This document shows, one piece after another, positions 16,596-23,377 of a stretch of 64,000 nt of DNA. This DNA is from an uncultured Ruminiclostridium sp. (GTDB lineage: Bacteria; Bacillota; Clostridia; Oscillospirales; Ruminococcaceae). Each line of letters opens with the position of its first letter. The stretch's first letter is position 1. The stretch is taken from NCBI GenBank assembly GCA_944386545.1, contig CALXBK010000005.1, positions 1 to 64,000 on the forward strand, in the 5' to 3' direction. The notes under the pieces are model-generated. The model was not told where the DNA came from and made no database searches. It saw nothing but the letters and a program-made list of their open reading frames with translations. The translations under genes and the position numbers were made by a program.

Positions 16596-17868
16596 CAGAG
16601 TCCTCCTTTTCCGTGTTTGCCTTTTCAGTCTGACGTTCTTTTTCTTTTTGCTTCTTTTTGGCGTTGTCCGACTGCTTTTCCTTTATTTTTTCCAGAACCG
16701 ACTTTTTTCTGCGTTTTACCTTTGTAATCTTGTTGTCAATGGGGGGCATATTATAGGTGACAGGCTCAAGCAGCAGCTCCTGCGTGTCCTCAAGCTTAGG
16801 CATTTCGCCCTGCTTTGCCTGTGCGGAGAGCTTTTCATACGAGCCGAGGTTGTTTTTAAGATATGACGCCGCCTGCTTTACCTTTTTCTTTATATCGAAC
16901 GCCAGCTTGTCAAGGTACAGCGACAGCGCGTTTACCACAAGCAAGGCAAAGACGAATACGCCCTCTATCTGTGCGGTGTTTCTGAAAATAACCGCAATCA
17001 CGCCGAGAAAAATTCCGTACAGTATGCGTCCGCCGTTGGTGTAAGGGAGCGTCTGCGGATCGTTTGCAAGGAAGATAAAGCCGAACAGCATAAAGCCCGA
17101 TATAAATTGAAACACTACCGCTTCCCATGTAGGCTCGACGCTTGTAGTGAGATAGGTAAGCAGTGCGGTTACGGTAATCGCGCCGAGCGTTGCCGAAAGC
17201 GATACGCTTCTGCGAAGTACAAGGCAGATACCGCTGACAACCAGGACTAAAATGTGCGTTGTGCCCATAGGTCCCGCAAAGCTGCCCATAAGTATTTCAA
17301 GCGGGGACAGCGACGGCATTGCGCCGTTTTTGATAAAGCTGCTCTCTATACTGCTGACAAGCCCCTGAGCCTGCCCGAAAATTTCAAGCTGTGTGCCGGG
17401 CACGGGATAGGACAGCACCTGCGTCGGATAGCATATTATAAGAAACGCAACGGCTACCGCCGTCGGGTTGAAAATGTAGTTATCCTTGCCGCCGAAGATG
17501 TGCTTTACCGTGACTGCAAGCACAGCGCCGATTGCGACGATATAATATTCAACGCTTGCAGGGAGCATTAGTGCGAGCGCAAGGCCGTAAGCGATTGTGG
17601 ATAAATCCTTTACGCCGTACTCCTTTTTGGAAAGGAAACAGCCTATCATATCCGTTATGATACAGCACAGCACCGAAAAGGCGCATACTATGACAGGTCT
17701 TAAGCCGTAGCTTGTAAATGCCATTACAAGTACGGCGAGCATGAACAAAATCTGATCGCCGTAAATGCTGCGGGGCTTGCGCAGCTTCTTTTTGGCCGCT
17801 TCCTTGCTCATCAGCAACGGAGCGTCTTCTATTTTTTTAAGCAATTCCTGCGTTGAAGGGTTACTCAT
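16552..17868 (-). CDS. rnfD: RnfD-like membrane protein without the FMN threonine and with a long charged tail
   Basis: This 438-aa protein has an RnfD/NqrB-type membrane core (about 35-323): STIAYGLALALMLPAS, FNPTAVAVAFLI, FLANDPQTLPYTNGGR. RnfD normally carries FMN covalently on the Thr of a D-x-x-S-G/x-A-T motif. The aligned segment here (VSSIESSFIKNGAMPSLS, 171-188) has Glu175 at that position and no SAT motif; the only SAT is at 225-227 inside a predicted helix. Residues about 325-438 form a Lys/Glu-rich cytoplasmic tail that standard RnfD lacks. AAAGGAACAG lies before the ATG. It is the first gene of rnfD-rnfE-rnfA-glycoside hydrolase, with no rnfC, rnfG or rnfB nearby. Confidence 0.85.
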   Translation of the reverse strand: MSNPSTQELLKKIEDAPLLMSKEAAKKKLRKPRSIYGDQILFMLAVLVMAFTSYGLRPVIVCAFSVLCCIITDMIGCFLSKKEYGVKDLSTIAYGLALALMLPASVEYYIVAIGAVLAVTVKHIFGGKDNYIFNPTAVAVAFLIICYPTQVLSYPVPGTQLEIFGQAQGLVSSIESSFIKNGAMPSLSPLEILMGSFAGPMGTTHILVLVVSGICLVLRRSVSLSATLGAITVTALLTYLTTSVEPTWEAVVFQFISGFMLFGFIFLANDPQTLPYTNGGRILYGIFLGVIAVIFRNTAQIEGVFVFALLVVNALSLYLDKLAFDIKKKVKQAASYLKNNLGSYEKLSAQAKQGEMPKLEDTQELLLEPVTYNMPPIDNKITKVKRRKKSVLEKIKEKQSDNAKKKQKEKERQTEKANTEKEDSDGSLKTDKTEKDTE

Positions 17869-17991
17869 AGGGTGTGTCTGTTCCTTTCAGTCTGTGGGCG
17901 GTAACAAAACCGTAATTTATAAAATATACTGTTGTAACGGGGATTTTCCCCTGTAAAATTCAATTAAAGCTTGCTATGACGGAGGTACGGC

Positions 17992-18540
17992 ATGAATATA
18001 GATATGCTTGCGGCAAATACCGTAAAGATAACCATGGACAGCGAGGAAATGTCGGCATACAACATAAGCTGTGACGACATCTCAAAAAATACCCGTGAGT
18101 CAAAGCTGGCTCTTTCCCGCTTTATAAGCGAAATAAAGGAGGAAAACAAGCTTGTCTTGCCCTTTGACAGAATGCTGATTGAGGCGTTTCCCCGAAAAAA
18201 CGGAGGCTGTGTGCTGTATCTGTCCTGCCTTAAAAGGGCGGTAAAAAATGGGGAAAAGCAGTTTTTCTTCCGTTCGGAGAGCCTCAGCGATATTGCAAGG
18301 CTTTGCCGCGCCCTATCGGGCTTTGAGGGAGTGCGGGCAAGCCTTTATCTGAACGCCTGCAACGAGGAGTGTGCGTACCGTCTTGCGGTAGCCTGCGACA
18401 GCGATAATCCCCGCATAAAGCAGATTGCCTCGGAGTTTGCCGTATTTGAGGGAAGCTCGGATATTCTCCTGCCCGATACCGAGGAGTATTACAGCCTTAT
18501 CTGTCCCGACGCGCTTCACTTTCTGCCCAAGGTGTTTTGA
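17992..18540 (+). CDS. MecA-family adaptor protein
   Basis: MecA adaptors deliver substrates such as ComK to the ClpC ATPase for degradation by ClpCP. This 182-aa protein has the typical N-terminus (MNIDMLAANTVKITMDSEEM). The middle is short, and a C-terminal domain (about 80-180) has an FRSESLSDIARLCRAL segment like the MecA C-domain. It is somewhat shorter than Bacillus MecA (about 218 aa). GGAGG lies about 8 bases before the ATG. It is divergent from rnfD and convergent with rpe, its stop codon directly abutting the rpe stop. Targets here are unknown. Confidence 0.78.
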   Translation: MNIDMLAANTVKITMDSEEMSAYNISCDDISKNTRESKLALSRFISEIKEENKLVLPFDRMLIEAFPRKNGGCVLYLSCLKRAVKNGEKQFFFRSESLSDIARLCRALSGFEGVRASLYLNACNEECAYRLAVACDSDNPRIKQIASEFAVFEGSSDILLPDTEEYYSLICPDALHFLPKVF

Positions 18541-19188
18541 TTAAAGGCGTAAAAGCTCTGCGGCGGCGTTCATATCCCCGGAACGGAAAAGATACGTTCC
18601 TGCGACAAGCACGTTTGCGCCGGCTGTTTTTGCGACCGGGGCGGTTTTATTGTCAATACCGCCGTCAACCTGAATGTCGAGGTTAAAGCCGTTTTCGTTG
18701 CAGAAGCTTCTCAGCGCCTTTACCTTTTCGGCGCACTGCGGGATAAAGCCCTGTCCGCCGTAGCCCGGATCAACCGTCATCACAAGCACCATATCGCAAA
18801 GCGGCAGATACGGTATACATTCCTCCCACGGGGTGGCGGGCTTTATCGCAAGTCCGCTTTTCATGCCCTGCCGCCTGATTTCGGCAAGGTTTGCGGCGGT
18901 GTTGCCCTCGCTTTCAAGGTGAATTGTCAGCATATCGCTGCCCGCCCCTGCAAACAGGGGGATAAGCCGCGTGGGATCGTGCACCATCAGGTGGGTGTCG
19001 AAAAACAGCCTTGTTATCGGCCGCATTGCCGCAACGACATTGTTGCCGTATGTTATATTATCTACGAAAACGCCGTCCATAACATCAATATGAAGCCAAT
19101 CGACGCCGCTTTTTTCTGTTTTTTTAATCTCGTCTGCAATGCGTGTAAGGTCACTCGCAAGCATTGAAGCGGAAATGACAGTTTTCAT
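18541..19188 (-). CDS. rpe: Ribulose-phosphate 3-epimerase
   Basis: Interconverts ribulose 5-phosphate and xylulose 5-phosphate in the pentose phosphate pathway. The 215-aa TIM barrel shows SASMLASDL, HIDVMDGVFVDNITYG, HLMVHDP, MTVDPGYGGQGF and the phosphate-binding IQVDGGID segment. The metal-ligand and active-site Asp/His residues are in place. An AAGGAGAG ribosome site precedes the ATG. There is no intergenic DNA between this gene and the convergent mecA-like gene, so neither has room for a normal terminator. Confidence 0.96.
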   Translation of the reverse strand: MKTVISASMLASDLTRIADEIKKTEKSGVDWLHIDVMDGVFVDNITYGNNVVAAMRPITRLFFDTHLMVHDPTRLIPLFAGAGSDMLTIHLESEGNTAANLAEIRRQGMKSGLAIKPATPWEECIPYLPLCDMVLVMTVDPGYGGQGFIPQCAEKVKALRSFCNENGFNLDIQVDGGIDNKTAPVAKTAGANVLVAGTYLFRSGDMNAAAELLRL

Positions 19189-19343
19189 AGCTCTCCTTTA
19201 CAGTCCGAAACACAATTATACATATTAATCATATAACATAACCGCTTTTTCGTCAAGAGTAAGCAAAAAATTAAACTAAACTTTTTGCAGTTTAAACAAA
19301 AAAGCGGTATTTTATACTGTCTTTTGTAGTCATTTTATATCCT

Positions 19344-19374
19344 CGGATTTTAAAGGCGAAATCTTTAAAATCCG
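19344..19374. repeat. 12-bp palindrome of the GATTTTAAAGGC family
   Basis: CGGATTTTAAAG (19344-19355) pairs with CTTTAAAATCCG (19363-19374). The same palindrome occurs at 11773-11800 and, in diverged form, at 103-135. The rest of 19189-19486 contains no gene. Confidence 0.6.
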
Positions 19375-19486
19375 TAAAAAGCTTTGCCGCATTACAGCGG
19401 TTTTCAAAAGGCGGCGGGGTTTTGGCACGTCGTTTCTGAAAAGTATTCCGTTAATCCCCGTTTGCGGCTTTACTTTCCGTAAGCCC

Positions 19487-19654
19487 TTATAACTTAGGCA
19501 AGATTTCCCCCGCCTCTAAGGCGGCGGGTTCCATATTCAGTTTCAGTTGGGGTTCAATCCCCAACTGAAACTGAATCGCAGCTTCGCTGCGGCTTGCCAC
19601 GTTGAATGACGGGGCAAGCCCCTTATTGAATGACGGGGCAAGCCCCTTATTGAA
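19487..19654. repeat. 144-bp dispersed repeat (copy 1) plus a 24-bp tandem duplication of its end
   Basis: Positions 19487-19630 are the reverse complement of 23171-23314 with about four mismatches in 144. Inside are a CCCCGCC/GGCGG hairpin, a long palindrome (TTTCAGTTGGGG paired with CCCCAACTGAAA), a GCAGCTTCGCTGC hairpin and a GGGGCAAGCCCC hairpin. The last 24 bases are duplicated in tandem (19602-19625 and 19626-19649). The duplicate supplies the stop codon of the tcdA-like gene. Confidence 0.9.
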
Positions 19655-20342
19655 GCTGTCTTATTATCTCTCCCGCCATAATAAGCCCTGCGGCGGAGGG
19701 GACAAAGGAAATGCTTGCGGGGACGGGCCTGCCGTTTTCGTCAAGAGGGCTTTTTATCGGCTTTTCCCTTGAGCAGACAACGCAGAGGCGGTCAATGCCT
19801 CGCTTTTTTAGCTCGTGACGCATAACTCTCGCAAGCGGACATTCGCTCGTGCTGAAAATATCCGTTATTTCAAACATTTCGGGGTGCAGGCGGTTGCCCG
19901 TGCCCATACAGCTTATTATCGGCGTGCCTGCCTTTTTACAGCTTTCTATAATGCAGAGCTTTGCCGTAACGGTGTCAACTGCGTCCGCAACATAGTCAAA
20001 GCGGGAAAAGTCAAGCTCTCCCGCCGTTTCGGGCAGGAAAAACAAGTTGTGCGCCGTGACGACAGCCTGCGGGTTTATATCGAGTATGCGCCGCTTCATA
20101 ACCTCGGCTTTGGGCTGTCCTATCGTTGAAGTAAGTGCGACAATTTGCCTGTTGCGGTTGGAGTCGGCAACAATATCTCTGTCAATTAGGTGGATATTGC
20201 CCACGCCCGCCCTTGCAAGCGCCTCTGCGACAAAGCCGCCCACTCCGCCGATGCCGAAAACGCAGACGGTTTTTTCCTTTAATTTAAGCGCCGCTGCTTC
20301 TCCTATAAGTCCTGCGGTGCGTGTTCTCAGTTCGTCTGTCAT
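19647..20342 (-). CDS. tcdA: tRNA threonylcarbamoyladenosine dehydratase (ThiF/E1-like)
   Basis: TcdA (CsdL) uses ATP to cyclise t6A37 to ct6A37 in tRNAs decoding ANN codons. The 231-aa protein has the E1-like adenylation fold: GIGGVGGFVAEALARAGVG (nucleotide loop), LIDRDIVADSNRNRQ and DAVDTVTAK, then a C-terminal half with TSECPLARVMRHELK. The family's FSxE/CPLA pattern favours TcdA over ThiF or MoeB. GGAG precedes the ATG. The stop codon lies inside the repeat element at 19626-19649. Confidence 0.9.
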   Translation of the reverse strand: MTDELRTRTAGLIGEAAALKLKEKTVCVFGIGGVGGFVAEALARAGVGNIHLIDRDIVADSNRNRQIVALTSTIGQPKAEVMKRRILDINPQAVVTAHNLFFLPETAGELDFSRFDYVADAVDTVTAKLCIIESCKKAGTPIISCMGTGNRLHPEMFEITDIFSTSECPLARVMRHELKKRGIDRLCVVCSREKPIKSPLDENGRPVPASISFVPSAAGLIMAGEIIRQLQ

Positions 20343-20359
20343 GTGATGCCGACGCTCCT

Positions 20360-20460
20360 TTCAAAAGATTTGCTATGGTGTCGGATAAAGTTTTTTGTCC
20401 TTAATATTAAAGCTTTCGCCCGCCTTTTTTCAAAAGGAGGTGGGGTTTGGGCGAAGCCCT
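20360..20460. repeat. Degenerate intergenic repeat pieces
   Basis: TTTGCTATGGTGTCGGATA (20369-20387) resembles 167-182. The segment around 20412-20458 (CGCC-TTTTTTCAAAAGGAGGTGGGG, GGGCGAAGCCC) resembles the hairpin start of the element at 11651. No coding region. Confidence 0.45.
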
Positions 20461-20483
20461 GCGAAAGGGTACAAAGATAAAAA

Positions 20484-20512
20484 GGGGAGCATTTTGTACG
20501 CTCCCCATAAAA
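20484..20512 (-). terminator. Terminator of the chemoreceptor gene
   Basis: On the minus strand GGGGAGC (20500-20506) pairs with GCTCCCC (20484-20490), followed by TTTTTATC, just after the chemoreceptor stop codon. Confidence 0.85.
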
Positions 20513-20517
20513 GCTTT

Positions 20518-21849
20518 TTATTCTTCCACGGTCGGACCTTCAAGATGAACCTGTCCGTCCTCACGCAGATGGAACTGCTTGACAAGGCTTTGCAGATCCT
20601 TTGCCTGAGCCGCGGTAATCGCGCTTGCTCCTGCGCTTTCCTGTGCGGTGGCGGCGTTGTTCTGAACGACTGCGGAAATCTGCTCCACGCCCGTCAGCAC
20701 CTGCTCAACCATAACCGCCTGCTCTGCGGAAAGTCCGGAAATGTTGTTGATAAGTCCGCTTGCGTTTGCAAAACGTTCAACTGCGCTTTCAATCGTTGCG
20801 GCTGTCGAATCCGCAATCTGCGTGCCGTTGGCAACCGCTTCAATAGTTCCGCCGATAAGCTCGCCTGTTGTCTGCGCCGCCTCTGCGGATTTGCCCGCAA
20901 GGTTTCGTACCTCGTCCGCAACAACCGCAAAGCCCTTGCCCGCTTCACCTGCTCTCGCCGCTTCTACTGCCGCGTTGAGCGCAAGTATGTTGGTCTGGAA
21001 GGCAATGCTGTCTATGGTGTTGATTATTTTTTCAATCTCGGCGGATTTCTCTTCAATATCCTTCATTGCGGCAAGCATTTTCTGCATTTCGGCGTTGCCC
21101 TGCTTTAAGTCGCCCGTAACCGCGTCGGAAATGCCGCTTGCGTTTTTCGCATTCTCGGCGTTTTTGCGGACTCTGCCCGAAATATCCTCAATGTTCTCGG
21201 AAAGCTGTCTTATCGACGCCTCCTGCTCGGACGTGCCCTGTGCGAGCGCCTGTGAGCCTGCCGAAACCTGCTCGGAAGCATCGTACAGCGCAATGCCGGA
21301 TTTCTTTATCCTTGAAATGGACTCGTTGAGATTTACTAATATCTGCTCAAAGGCTTCCTTTATGGGGATAAATTCGCCCTTATACTCATAGTTTATGCTA
21401 AAACTGATATTACCGTATGACATTTGCGTAAGCAGATATGTAAGCTCGTCAACCATCTTTTTAAGATACCACTTTGTGGTGTTGAGCGCACCTGCAAGCC
21501 TGCCTATGTCGCTGTCGGTGATTTTGACGTTAAATTCCTCCGAGAGGCGTCCCTCTGAAAAATTTTCTATTTCGCGGCGAATTTGCCTGATGGGCTTTAT
21601 TACAGCTTTTTTGAAGTATATAAAAAGCAGTATAAACAGTGCGATAACCAGCATAACCGTTATGCCTGCCGCAATAGTGGAAATTACAAGAGCGCTGTCG
21701 GCATCGGAATCTCTGATCATAAAGCTGACTGCGAAGCCGTATGCGGTTATCGCTCCGAGAAGAAATAAGCAGCATACCGTGCATAAAAAGGTTATAACAA
21801 AATTTTGATCTGTAAATTTACGCTTAATAAATCTAAAAAATTTCTTCAT
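20518..21849 (-). CDS. Methyl-accepting chemotaxis protein with minimal extracytoplasmic part
   Basis: A chemoreceptor that signals through CheA/CheW (not in this window). The 443-aa protein starts at 21849, with GGAG 8 bases upstream. It has two membrane helices (about 16-38 and 52-77) joined by only about 15-20 residues, so there is no periplasmic ligand domain. A HAMP-like region (about 78-130) follows, then the methyl-accepting signalling domain with the conserved hairpin tip [19 protein letters not shown] and [19 protein letters not shown]. It may sense membrane state or work with a partner. It follows comFB-like and parA-like genes on the same strand with gaps of about 20 and 40 bases. 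Confidence 0.93.
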   Translation of the reverse strand: MKKFFRFIKRKFTDQNFVITFLCTVCCLFLLGAITAYGFAVSFMIRDSDADSALVISTIAAGITVMLVIALFILLFIYFKKAVIKPIRQIRREIENFSEGRLSEEFNVKITDSDIGRLAGALNTTKWYLKKMVDELTYLLTQMSYGNISFSINYEYKGEFIPIKEAFEQILVNLNESISRIKKSGIALYDASEQVSAGSQALAQGTSEQEASIRQLSENIEDISGRVRKNAENAKNASGISDAVTGDLKQGNAEMQKMLAAMKDIEEKSAEIEKIINTIDSIAFQTNILALNAAVEAARAGEAGKGFAVVADEVRNLAGKSAEAAQTTGELIGGTIEAVANGTQIADSTAATIESAVERFANASGLINNISGLSAEQAVMVEQVLTGVEQISAVVQNNAATAQESAGASAITAAQAKDLQSLVKQFHLREDGQVHLEGPTVEE

Positions 21850-21868
21850 AATAACACTCCTATAACAT

Positions 21869-22300
21869 TTATATATCCATATCATGGAACGGGCGGCGCT
21901 TGTTCTTGATTATCAGCTTTACCAGAGCCGAGTATATCTCTTTTCTGGCGCAGTTAAAATATTCGTCCGTCTGCCGCTTTCCATTGCCCGAAACCGTTAC
22001 AATGCGGACCGACACGCTGCCAAGCAGCAGCTTTTCCGCCACGCTCCTGCACTTCTCGCAATGGCAGGTATTGAAGCGCTCAAGGGTATCCTCAAGCAGC
22101 TCGCCTATAACCATTCTGTTTATATCGAGAGTTACCTTTTTTGAAACCTCGCCGTTATCGCGGACGGTATTTCTGTGGGCAAGATTTGCCTCTCTGCGCC
22201 GTCTTGCGTCAATGGGCAGATAGGGGTTTGAGCCGGACGGATTTGAGTTAATCAGGCTCATAACGTGCGGAGTTTTGCTGGATCTGATTTCAGGGGACAT
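21869..22300 (-). CDS. ComFB-like protein with a CxCxxC motif
   Basis: This 143-aa soluble protein resembles the late competence ComFB family. An N-terminal basic, disordered stretch (about 1-55) is followed by a domain with [14 protein letters not shown] and C-H-C-E-K-C (near 79-84), a likely metal site. The C-terminal helices follow. ComFB homologues in other phyla have been reported to bind cyclic dinucleotides; that link is only a suggestion here. The ATG at 22300 has AGAGG 8 bases upstream; a GTG three codons earlier overlaps that site. It sits between parA-like and chemoreceptor genes, so a role in array or motility control is possible. Confidence 0.7.
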   Translation of the reverse strand: MSPEIRSSKTPHVMSLINSNPSGSNPYLPIDARRRREANLAHRNTVRDNGEVSKKVTLDINRMVIGELLEDTLERFNTCHCEKCRSVAEKLLLGSVSVRIVTVSGNGKRQTDEYFNCARKEIYSALVKLIIKNKRRPFHDMDI

Positions 22301-22339
22301 TCGCTTCACCTCTTGAACATATTATACCTTTCGGAAAAG

Positions 22340-23158
22340 TTATTCGGATTTTTTCCTGCGGCCTCTTTTGCTTTTTGCGGTCCTTGGAGATTTTACTCCG
22401 TTATCAATACCAGTGATCTCGGCGATAAGCCTTTTAAACTCGGTTGTCGCCTTTGAACGGGGAGCGTACTCCATAATGCTTACGCCGTGTGCGGGAGCTT
22501 CCGCCAGCACAACATTTGCGCTGATACGGGTGTCAAGTATGCGTGTGCCGAGTTGGTCGGCTATCATGGAAGCCAGCTCCTCAACCTCCTTTGTCAGCAA
22601 TAGGCGGGGATTGTACTTGTTAAGGAGTATACCCGAAACCTCAAGCTCCTTGTTGTAATATTTCTTTACCGCAAAGATGGTTTCTTTAAGCTGTGCTATA
22701 CCCTGAAGGCTGAGTATTTCCGCTATCATCGGGATAATCAGCTTGTTTGTTGCGGTGTAGGCGTTTATCGTCAGCACCGACAGCGCAGGGGGAGTATCTA
22801 TTATGATATAGTCGTAATCGTCCGATACAGCAGCCAAGGCTTCTCTGAGCAGGTATTCCCTGCCGACGCCCGTAAGCTCAAGCTCACAGCCCGACAGCAG
22901 AATATTTGCGGAAATGACATCGCAGGTATCGGTGCACTGGATAGCCTCCTTTGCCGTGCAGACGCCCTTGAAAACATCGTACATAGTATTGCAGTCCTCA
23001 ATGTCAGCGCCGAGACTGAAGCTGAGATTTCCCTGCGGGTCAAGGTCTATTGCAAGCACTTTGTAGCCCGCCTCGTTAAGGCCTCCGCAAAAAGCGGCGC
23101 AGGCGGTTGTCTTTCCTACTCCGCCCTTTTGATTTGTAAAAGCGATTACCTCTGCCAT
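22340..23158 (-). CDS. ParA/Soj-family ATPase (orphan)
   Basis: A 272-aa Walker-type ATPase with the deviant P-loop KGGVGKTTAC, AIDLDPQGNLS and YIIIDTPPALSVLT, typical of ParA/Soj proteins that make nucleotide-dependent gradients on DNA or membranes. No parB gene follows. The C-terminus is strongly basic (about 250-272), which may aid nonspecific DNA binding. The next genes on the strand encode a ComFB-like protein and a chemoreceptor. This resembles ParA paralogues that position chemoreceptor arrays or other cargo more than chromosome-segregation Soj. That role is inference. GGAGGAGC precedes the ATG, and a repeat element ends 12 bases upstream. Confidence 0.88.
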   Translation of the reverse strand: MAEVIAFTNQKGGVGKTTACAAFCGGLNEAGYKVLAIDLDPQGNLSFSLGADIEDCNTMYDVFKGVCTAKEAIQCTDTCDVISANILLSGCELELTGVGREYLLREALAAVSDDYDYIIIDTPPALSVLTINAYTATNKLIIPMIAEILSLQGIAQLKETIFAVKKYYNKELEVSGILLNKYNPRLLLTKEVEELASMIADQLGTRILDTRISANVVLAEAPAHGVSIMEYAPRSKATTEFKRLIAEITGIDNGVKSPRTAKSKRGRRKKSE

Positions 23159-23170
23159 AGCTCCTCCGAT

Positions 23171-23314
23171 TTCAATAAGGGGCTTGCCCCGTCATTCAAC
23201 GTGGCAAGCTGCAGCGAAGCTGCGATTCGGTTTCAGTTGGGGATTGAACCCCAAATGAAACTGAATATGGAACCCGCCGCCTTAGAGGCGGGGGACATCT
23301 TGCCTAAGTTATAA
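23171..23314. repeat. 144-bp dispersed repeat (copy 2, inverted)
   Basis: Reverse complement of 19487-19630 with about four mismatches. Its GGGGCAAGCCCC hairpin end lies immediately upstream of the ribosome site of the parA-like gene. The two inverted copies bracket tcdA, mcp, comFB and parA. Confidence 0.9.
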
Positions 23315-23321
23315 CGTCTGT

Positions 23322-23357
23322 AAGACAAAGGCGGCGTAATTACCTTACCGCCGCCTT
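23322..23357 (-). terminator. Terminator of the diguanylate cyclase gene
   Basis: On the minus strand AAGGCGGCG (23349-23357) pairs with CGCCGCCTT (23328-23336), then TTGTCTT. Lies 20 bases after the gray GGDEF gene's stop codon. Confidence 0.7.
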
Positions 23358-23377
23358 ATAATTTTATCAGTGCCGGC

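Noticed and set aside
19189-19646. Insertion sequence
   Set aside because: Only short palindromic repeats are present; there is no transposase fragment.
21849-21885. Earlier start for the chemoreceptor
   Set aside because: The upstream ATG overlaps the end of the ComFB-like gene and has no ribosome site; GGAG precedes the ATG at 21849.
22340-23158. FlhG/FleN or MinD identity for the ParA-like ATPase
   Set aside because: Its P-loop context (NQKGGVGKTT, DLDPQGNLS) fits Soj/ParA, and there is no amphipathic C-terminal MinD-type helix.
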